Positions 11,367-22,200 of a DNA stretch of 64,000 bases are shown one piece after another (the first letter of the stretch is position 1; every line of letters starts with the position of its first letter). Position numbers and translations under genes: made by a program. This stretch comes from Trichobilharzia szidati (Eukaryota; Platyhelminthes; Trematoda; Strigeidida; Schistosomatidae), in contig OX235279.1 of assembly GCA_944472155.2 (NCBI GenBank), positions 135,070,920 through 135,134,919 of the forward strand, written 5' to 3'. Under the pieces are notes generated by a model. The model searched no databases, was not told the DNA's origin, and worked only from the letters and a program-made list of their open reading frames with translations.

Positions 11367-12256
11367 GCTTAAATACTACACCTGTTGTTTTTTGCCTATA
11401 TTTATAATTCTAGATAAAACATTGACGGTTAACATACGTATCCTCAAACAGACAAGAAATCTCGTTTGTGAAACTACTACCCAACACAATAAGTGGAATA
11501 AAATGGACATAAACCGACAACATGAAAAAGGTATAACTCACCACAACATCACAAGGACAGATGAACGCTCGTTGGGCACCATATATCCCTCACCAACTGC
11601 AACCCACCTTTCCTTAGATAATGTGATGAACTTATATCCATAATGTTGCTGAGCAGTTAATATTCTCAACTCCTGTCGGAACAGCTGAAATTCATAAACC
11701 TTCCTAACGCTAAGAAAATACCCACAAGCAGTAGAAATCCATTAATTAATGCGTCCGAAACTTATATACTTACTCCCAACAATGACATTTCAGATCAAAT
11801 GAGATAAACACATCACTGATCTCAGAATAACACATCAATGAACTATAATTCGAGGACTCTGCACACAACAAAGTTATGTACGAATATTTACTTCAAGCTT
11901 TATTTTTTTCCCAGGCACTTTTAATCCATCCACCAAAGACCTGGTTTTTTTGTTAATGCGAAGACAATACTCCTGTATTTCCTGTTGTGTTGCACTCACT
12001 GACAATCTAGCAGATTTTCCCAACTTAGCACAGAAGTGATTGTATATAAGTGAAAAGGCTGTTTTATACTACTGGGATTAACATTTATCAAGTGTATGTA
12101 TAATCTCCAGCGAACATGTAAAGCATATCTTGCCACCGCCTGTAAATTGTGATTGAATTATATGGTTCTATTTCTGTAACAATTTGATGATGCCTGTAAA
12201 CTGGCGTACCTCATGTACTGTACTATGAGAATAAATTTATTTATTTATTTATTTAT
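11367..12256 (+). other. 3' UTR and ATTT-repeat tail of the CR1 element
   Basis: Non-coding end of the element, closing in tandem ATTT units at 12231-12256. Part of it (about 11890-12030) resembles host sequence at about 12530-12680, including the shared run gatgcgaagacaatact (with one mismatch), so an older relative of the element once lay just downstream. Confidence 0.7.
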
Positions 12257-14900
12257 TACGACTTTGAGAAAATTATATGAAAATGGGTAACTATTGACTG
12301 AAGGTAGTCATTTCAACACAAAAATAGTACAGTGTATTATGCTAGTAATAAAAGTATATATTTAAATATTAAAGGATATGGTTGCTAATGTAATTGCTTC
12401 TGGAAATAATTATACTGACCTAACTTACTAATGATTAAAGTGAAGAGAAAATCAGTGAGTTGGTTAAGCGGTTACTGCACAGGTAATAAGATTCGACGCC
12501 GTTCATAGCAATGTTATACAGGAGAATTGATTCCAAGCTTTGTTTTTGCCAGGTGTTATTGACCCATACAGCTAATGCTTGGGAATTTGTTGATGCGAAG
12601 ACAATACTTCTATATTCCTAAATGTGCTGCATTGAATGACTAGTTAGTAGAATGTTCCCTTAACTAAGGTCAAATAGTACAGCGGCCATGCAAATTCACC
12701 ATGAACCGAACTCATGTAATTTAAATAATAACTTATCCATGCATGTACGACTGGTATGGTGCTGCACAGACGGGAATAAAGGTAGTATTATTAATGACTA
12801 GGAAACTGTGCACCCCTATGCACTCCTCAAATTGTCGTTATGTACGTGGCGCTTTATGAGCCAGTATTTTTCTGTTATACTGCCTATTATTCCGCCCTCC
12901 ACGAATTAACTATGAAAAGCAGTGGCAACAGTGAACACTAGTTAACGAATCCCGTTTCGGGATTTCTTTTCAGGTAATTAGTGCGCATCAGTCCAGCGCG
13001 CATCTAATTGAAATTTTTCTTAAGACTATGTTAACAAGGCGTTTCCTCAGCTGGAAGGAAGTTAAGGATGTGATGGAATAATTTCTGAAATTTAAAAGCT
13101 AAGAAATTCCTAACAGTATATCTCTTGTACTCACTGCCTTTACAACCAGAGCAAAAGATGACGGGTGAGAGATTTAAATGCATGTGTGTTGCTTTTCAGT
13201 GCACGCTCGGATTCTGAAGCGTGAAAAGACGCCTTAAACAGAGGAATAGGTCGTAAGACGAACTGTAATATATACAACATCAACAATGGAAAGTAAGTTC
13301 ACTCATCTGCTAAACATCATTCAGGAATTATTTTTTCCAGTTTGTGATGCTGGATAAATTAAAAATTAACGACTATTCAGAAGTATGAAACCACTAACGC
13401 TTCCCAACACAAATGAAAGTCGCTTCCATGCATTATTCCTCTTAGTCCATGCCTCTCCTGGCGAAAATTCATCTGGCATATCAAAACACTTCTGATCTAC
13501 TCAACGAGACTTTCGATTACTCTGTTTACAAAGGCCTCAACTTAATTCCATATTTCCCATTTTCACCAAAGTGAATCATCATAACGCTTCTTAAAACATG
13601 AACACACTGACCCATACCAGGTGAGAAAATACATCGCGACAGCCTTAATCCTCACTCGATACTAGCTTATCATGAGTTTAACTCAAGCAGTATCGCGAGC
13701 TGTTAATTGAAATACATAGTAAAAGTAGGTGATTCAGTCACAACGGTTTACATAACTGGGATACGAAATTCATGGTAGGAACAAACTACACTATGGTCAC
13801 TGAAATACACTGCCGAAGCAAAACGTCTGTGAAAATGCGTACAGACTATTAGTCAACCTAAGTTGATTCTAATGCAGTCACTCATAGAACAACGGATGTC
13901 AACTGCATTCTATCACTAAGTTAATAATATGCCAGTCACTGGAAAACATTCAACATTGGAGTACACATTTGGAATTATCGCCACACGTCTTCTGTAATCG
14001 GTGCATCCGCCGCTTCCACAACATTTACACAAAATATCAGCCCCTGCGATTGTTCGTTGTAGTCTACTACCAGCAGTGAACGAATCACTTTACTATCCTC
14101 TGAGTGAGACAGGCTTTCCTGAATATTGTTCACCCACAGCAACTTCAAGTAAATTCCTTCCCATCTTACTAATGTTCATTCTCCTGCAAGGACACCAGTG
14201 ATCTCTACTTATCCTAATTCGGCCACACATTTCACATTGCCGAAGACTTCCCGTGCCCACTCGAAATGCTACAGTTACTTCAAGTGACTATCCTCCAGAA
14301 AATCAAAGGCCAAGAAATCTTCATCTGACGTCTTCTGAAGTGTTTCTGGAATGGAACAGCTTATTCGGCGAATAGCGCATAGTAATGGTCAAATATGGGC
14401 ACCTAACAGTGCGATACGGAAGAAATATGTATGCAACCCGTTGGGTGTTGCTCATTCGTTCACTCCGCTTGCTCGCCAGTAGTTTTGTGTGTTTGTCGGC
14501 CTCTAGTGGTAAATGTCCCTTAATTTGGTGTCGACATCCGACATGTAGTTCTTGGCTCTCTTCTCAAACTGACAAGTTTTAGACAGACGAAGATTGGATG
14601 AAACAGCTTCTGATGTATACAAGAGAGCAACACCGAAGTTTGTTAAGCAACTGACATCAGTAAATGTGCTGGGCAGACCACCTATAAACAATGCTGTATC
14701 ACTGTGTGTTTATGTCAGAAAAAACCACGTTATGATGGAATTCACCAAAGTGAAGTCCACATAATGATAGGACTTCTAACCTAAACGAAGATGTAGATTG
14801 AGATTAAATGAAAAAGTCCTTAAGAAGCTAGTGGTATGGTTGCAACTACCACTCCGGATGCTCTCCCATGGGTTTTAAACTTTTCGATTGTTATAGTCCG
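12257..14900. other. Copy A upstream region, old repeat remnants, no gene recognised
   Basis: Begins at the right edge of the CR1 insertion. About 12530-12680 is a diverged relative of the CR1 3' UTR. A tRNA-like pair of motifs occurs at 12461-12471 (tggttaagcgg, fits a pol III A box) and 12490-12500 (gattcgacgcc, near a B box), but only 18 bases apart. A 17-base palindrome lies at 12948-12964. Nothing else is recognised; the corresponding B region is 45391-48010. Confidence 0.5.
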
Positions 14901-15420
14901 TCATCCTTATTACACATATTTAGGTGCACACACTCTTGAGCTTTTTCTCGGATTGTACAAAACGTACGTCAGGCCACAACTTTAAGTGCATAATATCATT
15001 TCACCCCCACTGTTTGAAGAGACAAGAACCTCTTGGAAAGATTCGAAAGACGGGCGCCTAAAGGAGTAGTGGGTCTCCGAAATAAACCGTATGATGAAAA
15101 GCTGGAGAAATTAGGCGTATTCACGCTTAGCAACCGTCGGCTTATGGGGACTTAATTGCTGCCTACAAGATAAAAAATGACCAGAATCACCAAAACACAG
15201 GTGTTCTACCATTGAGTAGGTATAGTCTTCCTCGTGGATATCCCAGAAGCATAGCTCACCAGAGGGCAGACACTCAAGTGCGCTCCCATTTCTCTTCACT
15301 ACGGGTTTGCAGTCCCTGGAACTACTTACTGGCAGATATAGCTAAGCACCGTCTAATGACACCTTTAAGCGAAGGCTGAACAATCATGCAGCGACACATG
15401 GACTGCGTCCAAATTGCCCA
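14901..15420 (+). pseudogene. Decayed CR1-clade reverse transcriptase C-terminal fragment
   Basis: Broken frames on the + strand read LYKTYVRPQL, then RNKPYDEKLEKLGVFTLSNR, AAYKIKNDQNHQNTG, SRYSLPRGYPRSIAHQ, VCSPWNYLLADIAKHRL and HAATHGLRP. These match, in order, the C-terminal region of CR1-type ORF2 proteins. Several stops and frameshifts interrupt it, so it is a dead 5'-truncated copy. It lies about 650 bases upstream of exon 1. The same relic is in copy B, so it predates the large duplication or haplotype split. Confidence 0.75.
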
Positions 15421-16071
15421 TCCCCCTAAAATCCCACAAACCATTCATGGGTAGACATCTAAGTTCGTCGTTTCACTTCTTTACATTCTCTCCCGTCTTA
15501 CACTCCTGACTACTCCAACTATTACACCCACACTTATTATTAATACGATTATCAGTACTGATATTCTATACATATATATCTTTATATGTATATATATATA
15601 AAACTTCGAATTTAGTTAGCCGTCTGTTTTTACTATTTCTTTCATTCTTTTTCTGTCTTTTAGTCTGATAACCTACACTAATTATATGTCATAATTATTA
15701 TCTCTTTTCTGTTATCGACGAGACCAGAGGAATAACTGGTGAAAGGATCAACTCCATTCAGAGTAGCAACAAAGTCTTAACACACCACATGCTAAAAAGC
15801 ACATATAAATAATCTAAGCACCACTCCTTTTGGAGTCAACCAAAGCAACGACAGTGCAATGGCAGGACCGACTACGCAGAAGTTCACCGAAGAAATGTAA
15901 CATTGACCTCACAATCAAGAAGTGAGCACCAAGAAACCGAACTGCCTTACACCAGCTCGTAAAAGCCATATTGGACATTGGATATTGGAATCAGCTGCTC
16001 CTTCTCAAGGTCGCGAAATTCTTTAAAAGGATGTAACTAGTATTCGCCTCACTTAACAATCGCAATTCATA
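15421..16071 (+). promoter_or_regulatory. Presumed 5' flank / 5' UTR of the exon-1 gene
   Basis: Non-coding, AT-rich, with an alternating TA-rich stretch around 15565-15600. No convincing TATA box or initiator can be fixed. A possible splice acceptor (ctag at about 16040) lies about 30 bases before the ATG, so the ATG may sit in the second exon of the transcript. The assignment is positional only. Confidence 0.25.
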
Positions 16072-16206
16072 ATGAAATTACGCCCAGGAGATAAGGAGGG
16101 CTACTATGATGCTAACGAGATGGGTGGCCCACCACTAAATCCGGGAGGTGCAAGCAGATATTTTGATGGACAAGGCTACACAGGCAGTCAAGATCCATAC
16201 ACAAAT
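16072..16206 (+). CDS. Exon 1 (start exon), copy A
   Basis: ATG plus 44 codons, beginning MKLRPGDKEGYYDANEMGG and ending QDPYTN, then a strong donor gtaagtg. 135 nt, phase 0. Frequent Gly, Pro, Tyr and Asp; no signal peptide. Read-through past the donor continues to 16404, but copy B loses that downstream frame after about 28 more codons, which supports the donor as the true exon end. Confidence 0.6.
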
Positions 16207-19200
16207 GTAAGTGTATCTAAATACAGTAAACCAAATTATATCGATCAACAATATACTTCTTCTCCTATTGCTTCAATGTATGCAGCAACAGAAACAGCTT
16301 CAGCATCTATTGCAAAAACTTTTATTTCGCACATTAAATATTCCAAAAATAATACTAAAAGTCTAGGGTTCTGGGTACCTGGAAATACAGTGACCCACAC
16401 TTAGGCATGTGACAACAATCATGCACTACAAATGTCGCGTTTGAAGAACCGGAAAACATCAGCATCGATTGTGGATATCGTCTATCTGGTATCATTTTGC
16501 AATGACCCAATCGCAACGATCATTTGAATCCACCACTGGACAGATAACGTCGATTATGATGTGCAAATCAACTTCTGGTCTTCTCACATCATAAGTATAG
16601 GGACAGGAGTAGCAGGCAATTGAGTTTCGGTCCAAATTAGTGGTAAATGGTCATACTGCTTGTACTAAACGTTTGGATTGTCTCTATACTTTTTGATCAT
16701 TAGCCATTTCACTTTCAGGTTATGCGAATAATGAGCCGACACACTAGTATCTGTGAGTACACGGCCATTGCAATGATCTGCGACTTCTTCCTCCTCTTCT
16801 TCTCCTTCTTCTTAGTCACAACCATTGATTGCTGTGCATTTTGAGTGAAGATCTCCAAAAACAAAACATATTTTGTTTCTAGTCGGCTTGCATCAGGAAG
16901 ACGGTGAGATCATCAATCCGATGCCCATATGGCTTCCTGGAAATCGCCAATTTCATGATATTTCACACTCTGACTCACTTTCAGCGTTCTTTTGAGATTG
17001 TAGACCAGTGTGATCGATTCCACTGTGGCATCGTTGACCGTTTTCCGTGGGGTTTACTCATTCAGAAGTGAATCTTAGGATGTGATCACAAACTCAGTGA
17101 TGATAGAACGCCACATACTGATGTCTGTAATGTGGTTTCATACTTCTGGGAACCCAAATGATAATGAGCAAGTTCAGGTAGTCCAAGTAATCGTAAATGA
17201 TGGGGACGTTTGCATCTTAAAGTATAAGTAATTTGTTACGAGGTGAAGATGCAGTTGGTTGTCTTTATCAATCGACTTACAGCCAACTGCTGCCGGGTTC
17301 GAATTCCGCCCCACCTACTTTGCTCAACTTGGTCGTGTGATATCACAATTCCTAACACAATAAGTGTCGGCTATAGACTGACGTCACATAGGTGAGTTCC
17401 AATTACTAACCAATAACCTGTTTGGAGACTGTGAATTGGTGACAAAAGCTGAACTCTCGATTATTCAAACGAATGCGGAGTAAACGTTCCTTGTGGAGTG
17501 TTTTGTGATGCAGTGATTTTAGGAAAGAGGGTGCACTTGTGTCAAAGTGTTTCCAACCTGTATGAATTTCGGATTAATGGCATTTGTCACAAGCTATTTA
17601 TCCGGTAGGTCTTGATATCATTCGTCATGGAAATGACTTAATTTTGCATTCTGGATGCAAACTAGGATATACGTCTTTCTGGCGCAAACTTTCTCTCAGT
17701 CACGTACTTGCGCAATATCAGGAGGATATAGTGTGCACCTGAACTTACAATTTCCTCATCAAACATGACATGAGGTTCCTGGTTTTCATTGGATTCAATC
17801 GACTGATCTGCATAAGTTTCCACAGTATCGAAATAAATGTATGCATTTTTCTAAATATCTCTTTACAGCAGAACTTCCGCAGCGGAACACCAAGAGATAT
17901 GACGGGATATCCGATGTACGGTCAGGATTATGGCAGTCAGCCACAGCCAATGTATAACATGGATATGAATCGCAGGAATAATATGGATGTGAGTCCTGTA
18001 AGCTATAACAGTTTTTCACTATTATTTGAGGTGAGGAGTCGAAGTTTCCCAGTTCTTCTTAAATTCACTCGCCTTAGGCACACATTTCGCCTTGCATGTA
18101 CTGAAGATTGAAAAATGTATTAGTCTCTCCCTTCAGGGAGCAATTGCATCATCCTATCGAGAGAAGAAATGAAAGTATTGAACATCTCTCTCTATCCATT
18201 GGATTGACTGGATATAGTTAACCTCTATTTAACTCATGGAAGATTCCCATTTTAACATATTGAAAATCAAAACAAGTGATTCTACGAAGAGACTCTTTTC
18301 AAAGAATTTATCATTAAGCTGTTTCATCGGATATATATGGTTTTTAAGAAGATATATCCGATGGACGAATTGAATCACAGGTGTGAATGCATAAAATAAT
18401 AATAATAGTATGAAATGCCACTTGACATTTAACGATGATTATAATCACAAACACCTTAGTTTTAATGGCATTTCATACTACTATTATTATTATTTTATGC
18501 ATTCACACCTGTGATTCAATTCCCTCACCAGATATAACTTCTTAAAATCCATATATATACGATTGTACAGCTTGATGATAAATTCGTTGAAAAGAGTCTC
18601 TTCGCTGAATCACTTGTTTTGATTTTCTATAATAAACCTTGAATATGAACCTACATTCGATACGCATAGCAGTCAGTTTTCTCATATTTGTAGGTAACAA
18701 ATACTGCAAGCACTAAGGCTGTTTCTTTACCGAAATCGGCATCGCCATTCATCAGTGGATAAAGCGACATTTTCGTTTGTGACTGACCAAAATGTGCTAG
18801 GCTTGGTTATGTGAGAAAGCAGTGTAAGCATGAGTAACGTGGTCAACACTGGCTGTACGTATATATGTGCATGTACATCGTGTGTCTGGCTGAGTAGTTC
18901 CATTTGATGCGAAACATCTGTTCATTGACCATCCAGTATGCACGAAGTTTAGCCTGCTTATGGACACAGTCCATGAATCGACGTGACCGAATAAGATGGA
19001 TCACTGCTCCAGCCATTACTCACATACACTTCACTCCCACATTCTTCTAATTGAGTACAACTATTTGTTATCATATCACTTTGATGTATGCAGTATCTGG
19101 ATTGGTCATAGATTCGTTTTGGATTGTTTATATTTCACACATTTTACATTCTCAATATGTATGTCTACTATTCTGGTTAACACATCCTAGTTAAGTAGCT

Positions 19201-22200
19201 CACCAGGTATCTAGCCGTCGCCAAAATATATTAAGACAAAACTTATTCCACTTTGGAATTGGAGAAGCGAAACGACATGGCGTGCTGGTGAAAGCCTTCA
19301 GGAATCTAGTCAGCCGGCCGATGTGTCTTCTCGCGATGAAAGCGGGAATAAGAATGGGGACGTAAAATGTCCGTGCAACGTACTAGACTGGGAAGGCTAC
19401 CCACGTATCCAACTAAATGCGAAGATATGGCATAGAAGTACTGGTTACCTGCGAGAGTAAATTGAATGGGTATGGATTACCAGAATTGTCAACTGGAGAG
19501 TCGGTGGTCTACTCAGGTCACCCAGACGACAACCAGGAGCACACTTAGGCATTGAGTAGCTATCATGATTTCACCAGAGGCAGCCAAATACCTAATGCGG
19601 TGGGAACCAATTCCATCCAGGATCATGACAGCAAAATTCAACTCAACAAGTAGGAGGGAAGGTTACATTTGTCGAATGCTACGCACAATGCTACAAACAA
19701 CGCGGAACAAGAGAAGGGCGATTTTTATTAACAACTACAAACAGTAATGGACAATATTCAGAATGATGACATCAAAATCCTTATGGGCGATATGAATTCC
19801 AGCTTAACTGGGAGCAGATAATACAGGAACAGAACTCATCATGGGTGGAGAGGCTGTGGGCGGAGAACGCTTCGGAGACTTCTGCGCATCCATTGACTTG
19901 GTGAGGCTAAAATTGTTCAGTTCAACTGGAGATAAACCACAATTCAAGTTCAACGTTCAGAAACTCGAGGACAGAACTACAAGAGATACCTTCAAAACAG
20001 ATCAGAGCAAAGTCGGAGACAATATGTGGCACCACTGAGGAAACCTGTGTGGAATAACATTGGAAATCTCTGAAGGCGATGTTCAAGAAAACGTGTACAA
20101 CTGTTCTAAGCAGAAGGAAGAGATAAGACAAGAAATGGCTCTCAACGGGTACCCGGAAGCTAATATAAGAGGGAGGGATGGTGAAACAGAAGGTCAACCA
20201 GTACTTAGATAGACAAGAGAAGGAGAAACTGAGTTCAATGTACAAGGCACTGAATAAAGAAGTGAAGAAGAGTGTCAAGGAACACAAAATACAACTATTC
20301 AACACCCTGCAGACTGAAACAGAACAGGCCACTGGTAAAAGAGACCTGAGAACATTATACCAGATAACCAGGTCTCTGTCCGGGAAGAGATCAACCCAGA
20401 TGATGAAACCTATAAAAGATGTCCGAGGGAACCTAATTACCAAGGAGGAGAGACAAAGAAAACAATAGGATGACCACTTCAAAGGACTCTTAAATCAACC
20501 ACCGACTGCAACCCCTCCACAAATACCACCAACAGCACGCACACAACTGCCTGCCAGTGAACACCAATCCTCCAACGGAGGCAGAAATCTTGAATGCGAT
20601 CAAGCTGCCGGGAGGGCAGCACGGCCAGATGGAACTCTCCCAGAAGCACTGAATACGGACGCAGAGACTGCGGCAGATGTGCTCACGCCATTATTGCAAA
20701 TGGTTTGGAAGGAAGGGAGGGTGCCGAACGATTGGGGGAATGGCTGACTACCTTGTCAAGCCACCAAAGAAGGGTGACTCAGGCCTTTGCAAGAACTGGC
20801 GTGGAATAATCCTCTTGTCGACGCCGAGTAAAATACTAAGTCGCGTCATCGTGGAGAGAATGAAAGATGCACTGGATGCAGAACTCCGCCAACCCCATCG
20901 GAACAAGCTGGATTCAGGAAAGGCAAATCATGTGTTGATCAAATTGCAACTCTAGGCATTGTCATCACAGGACAAAGCATAGAATGGCAGTCAAAACTCT
21001 CTGTACCTTAATTTCATCGACTTCGGAAAGGCCTTCGACAGACAGCGTTGACCAAGAAGTAATTTGAAAACTACTTCAACACTAGAGCATGCAGTGCACA
21101 AATCTTTCTCAACCTCATTCAACAGCTGGCTATATGACAATGCCACGAGTCAAGTGATCAACAACGGAAAACTCAGCTAGGTGTTCGAGGTGAATACAGG
21201 GGTAAGACAAGGCAGCCTGCCTATTATCACCGACGATGATATTCCTAATTGTGGTGGCCTGGATTTTGCGTCAGACTGTGGGGAGGGAGGAGACAGGAAT
21301 ACGTTGGACCGATATGAAGACTGTAGGAGATCTGGATTTCGTAGGTGATTTATGTTTAATGTGACATCGACTCGAAGACTTGTAGAAGAAAACCAACACA
21401 CTGGCTGGCTGAAGAAGCAGTCAATGGAGACAGGACTCCGGGTGAACATGAAGAAGACGGAGGTGATGAAGATAACCAACGAACCACAACAACAACAACA
21501 ACCAGCACTAATCCCCATCAACGGGAGAGATTTGGCAGAGGTTACTTCCTTCACTTATCTAGGAAGCACAGTTTCAACCACGGGCGGAACGGATGAAGAT
21601 GTCAAAGCCAGCCGGAATCGAAAAATGCAAGACACGTCTTCATCAACCTGACGCCAGCTCGGAAATCTTCTGCACTCAGCCAGCATAAATAACAAGATGT
21701 GGATTTTCAACACAAATATGAAGTCAGTCAGTTCTTCCATACGAGTCAGAAACTTGCACTGCGTGTCACGAAAGGCATTTCCAACAGTTTACTGGCTTTC
21801 CTCAACAGCTGCCTTCGCTCCATTTTGAAGATCGAGTGTCTAGCCGGCCAGAAAGAATTAGCAACAAGAAACTCTTTCTGAGAACAAACCAACCAAGATC
21901 CGATTGCTCAATAAATATTTAGGGGAAAATGGAGATGGATCGGGAATACGTTGAGAAGGCCACCAAATGATTTCGTGTGCCAAGATCACGAGTGAAATCC
22001 GAATATAAAGAAACAACGAGTGGATCGTCAGTGTGAGGGTGACACGCAGAAGATAGTGTGAGGAGGGGAAAAGAGACTATGGACAATCGAGGACTCAGCG
22101 TAAGATGAGAGTAAAAATAGACCAAAGTGATGATATGCTGCTAAGACCTACCTTCCACTAGAAACCCAAGGCAACAATAACAATTATTATTATAGTTACC

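Larger units (their letters stand above)
6741..12256 (+). mobile_element. Full-length-looking CR1-clade non-LTR retrotransposon
   Basis: A 5.5-kb insertion with a precise empty site in copy B: the sequence ending at 6740 continues at 12257 exactly as in B around 45390/45391. It has an ORF1-type frame, an endonuclease plus reverse transcriptase ORF2, a long 3' UTR and an (ATTT)n-type tail at 12231-12256 instead of poly(A), as is common in CR1-like elements. No target-site duplication longer than 1-2 bases is visible, also usual for this clade. It is probably related to schistosome SR1/Perere elements. The intact ORF2 and the empty site suggest a recent insertion. Confidence 0.92.
16388..19057 (+). 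repeat. Exon-2 tandem unit, first copy (A1)
   Basis: A segment of about 2.7 kb containing intron 1 sequence, exon 2 and part of intron 2, repeated at 22205-24296. Compared with the second copy it has an extra 170 bp near 16481-16650 and a 413-bp foldback insertion near 18225-18637. Confidence 0.9.

Noticed and set aside
12948..12964. Palindrome aatcccgtttcgggatt as a terminator hairpin
   Set aside because: Isolated in eukaryotic intergenic DNA with no gene ending there; no functional context.
17280..17320. B-box-like gggttcgaattcc in intron 1
   Set aside because: No A box at tRNA spacing and no cloverleaf; not a tRNA gene.
19922..20482. 186-codon minus-strand open frame
   Set aside because: It is the antisense shadow of the decayed RTE copy, in a region coding on the + strand.
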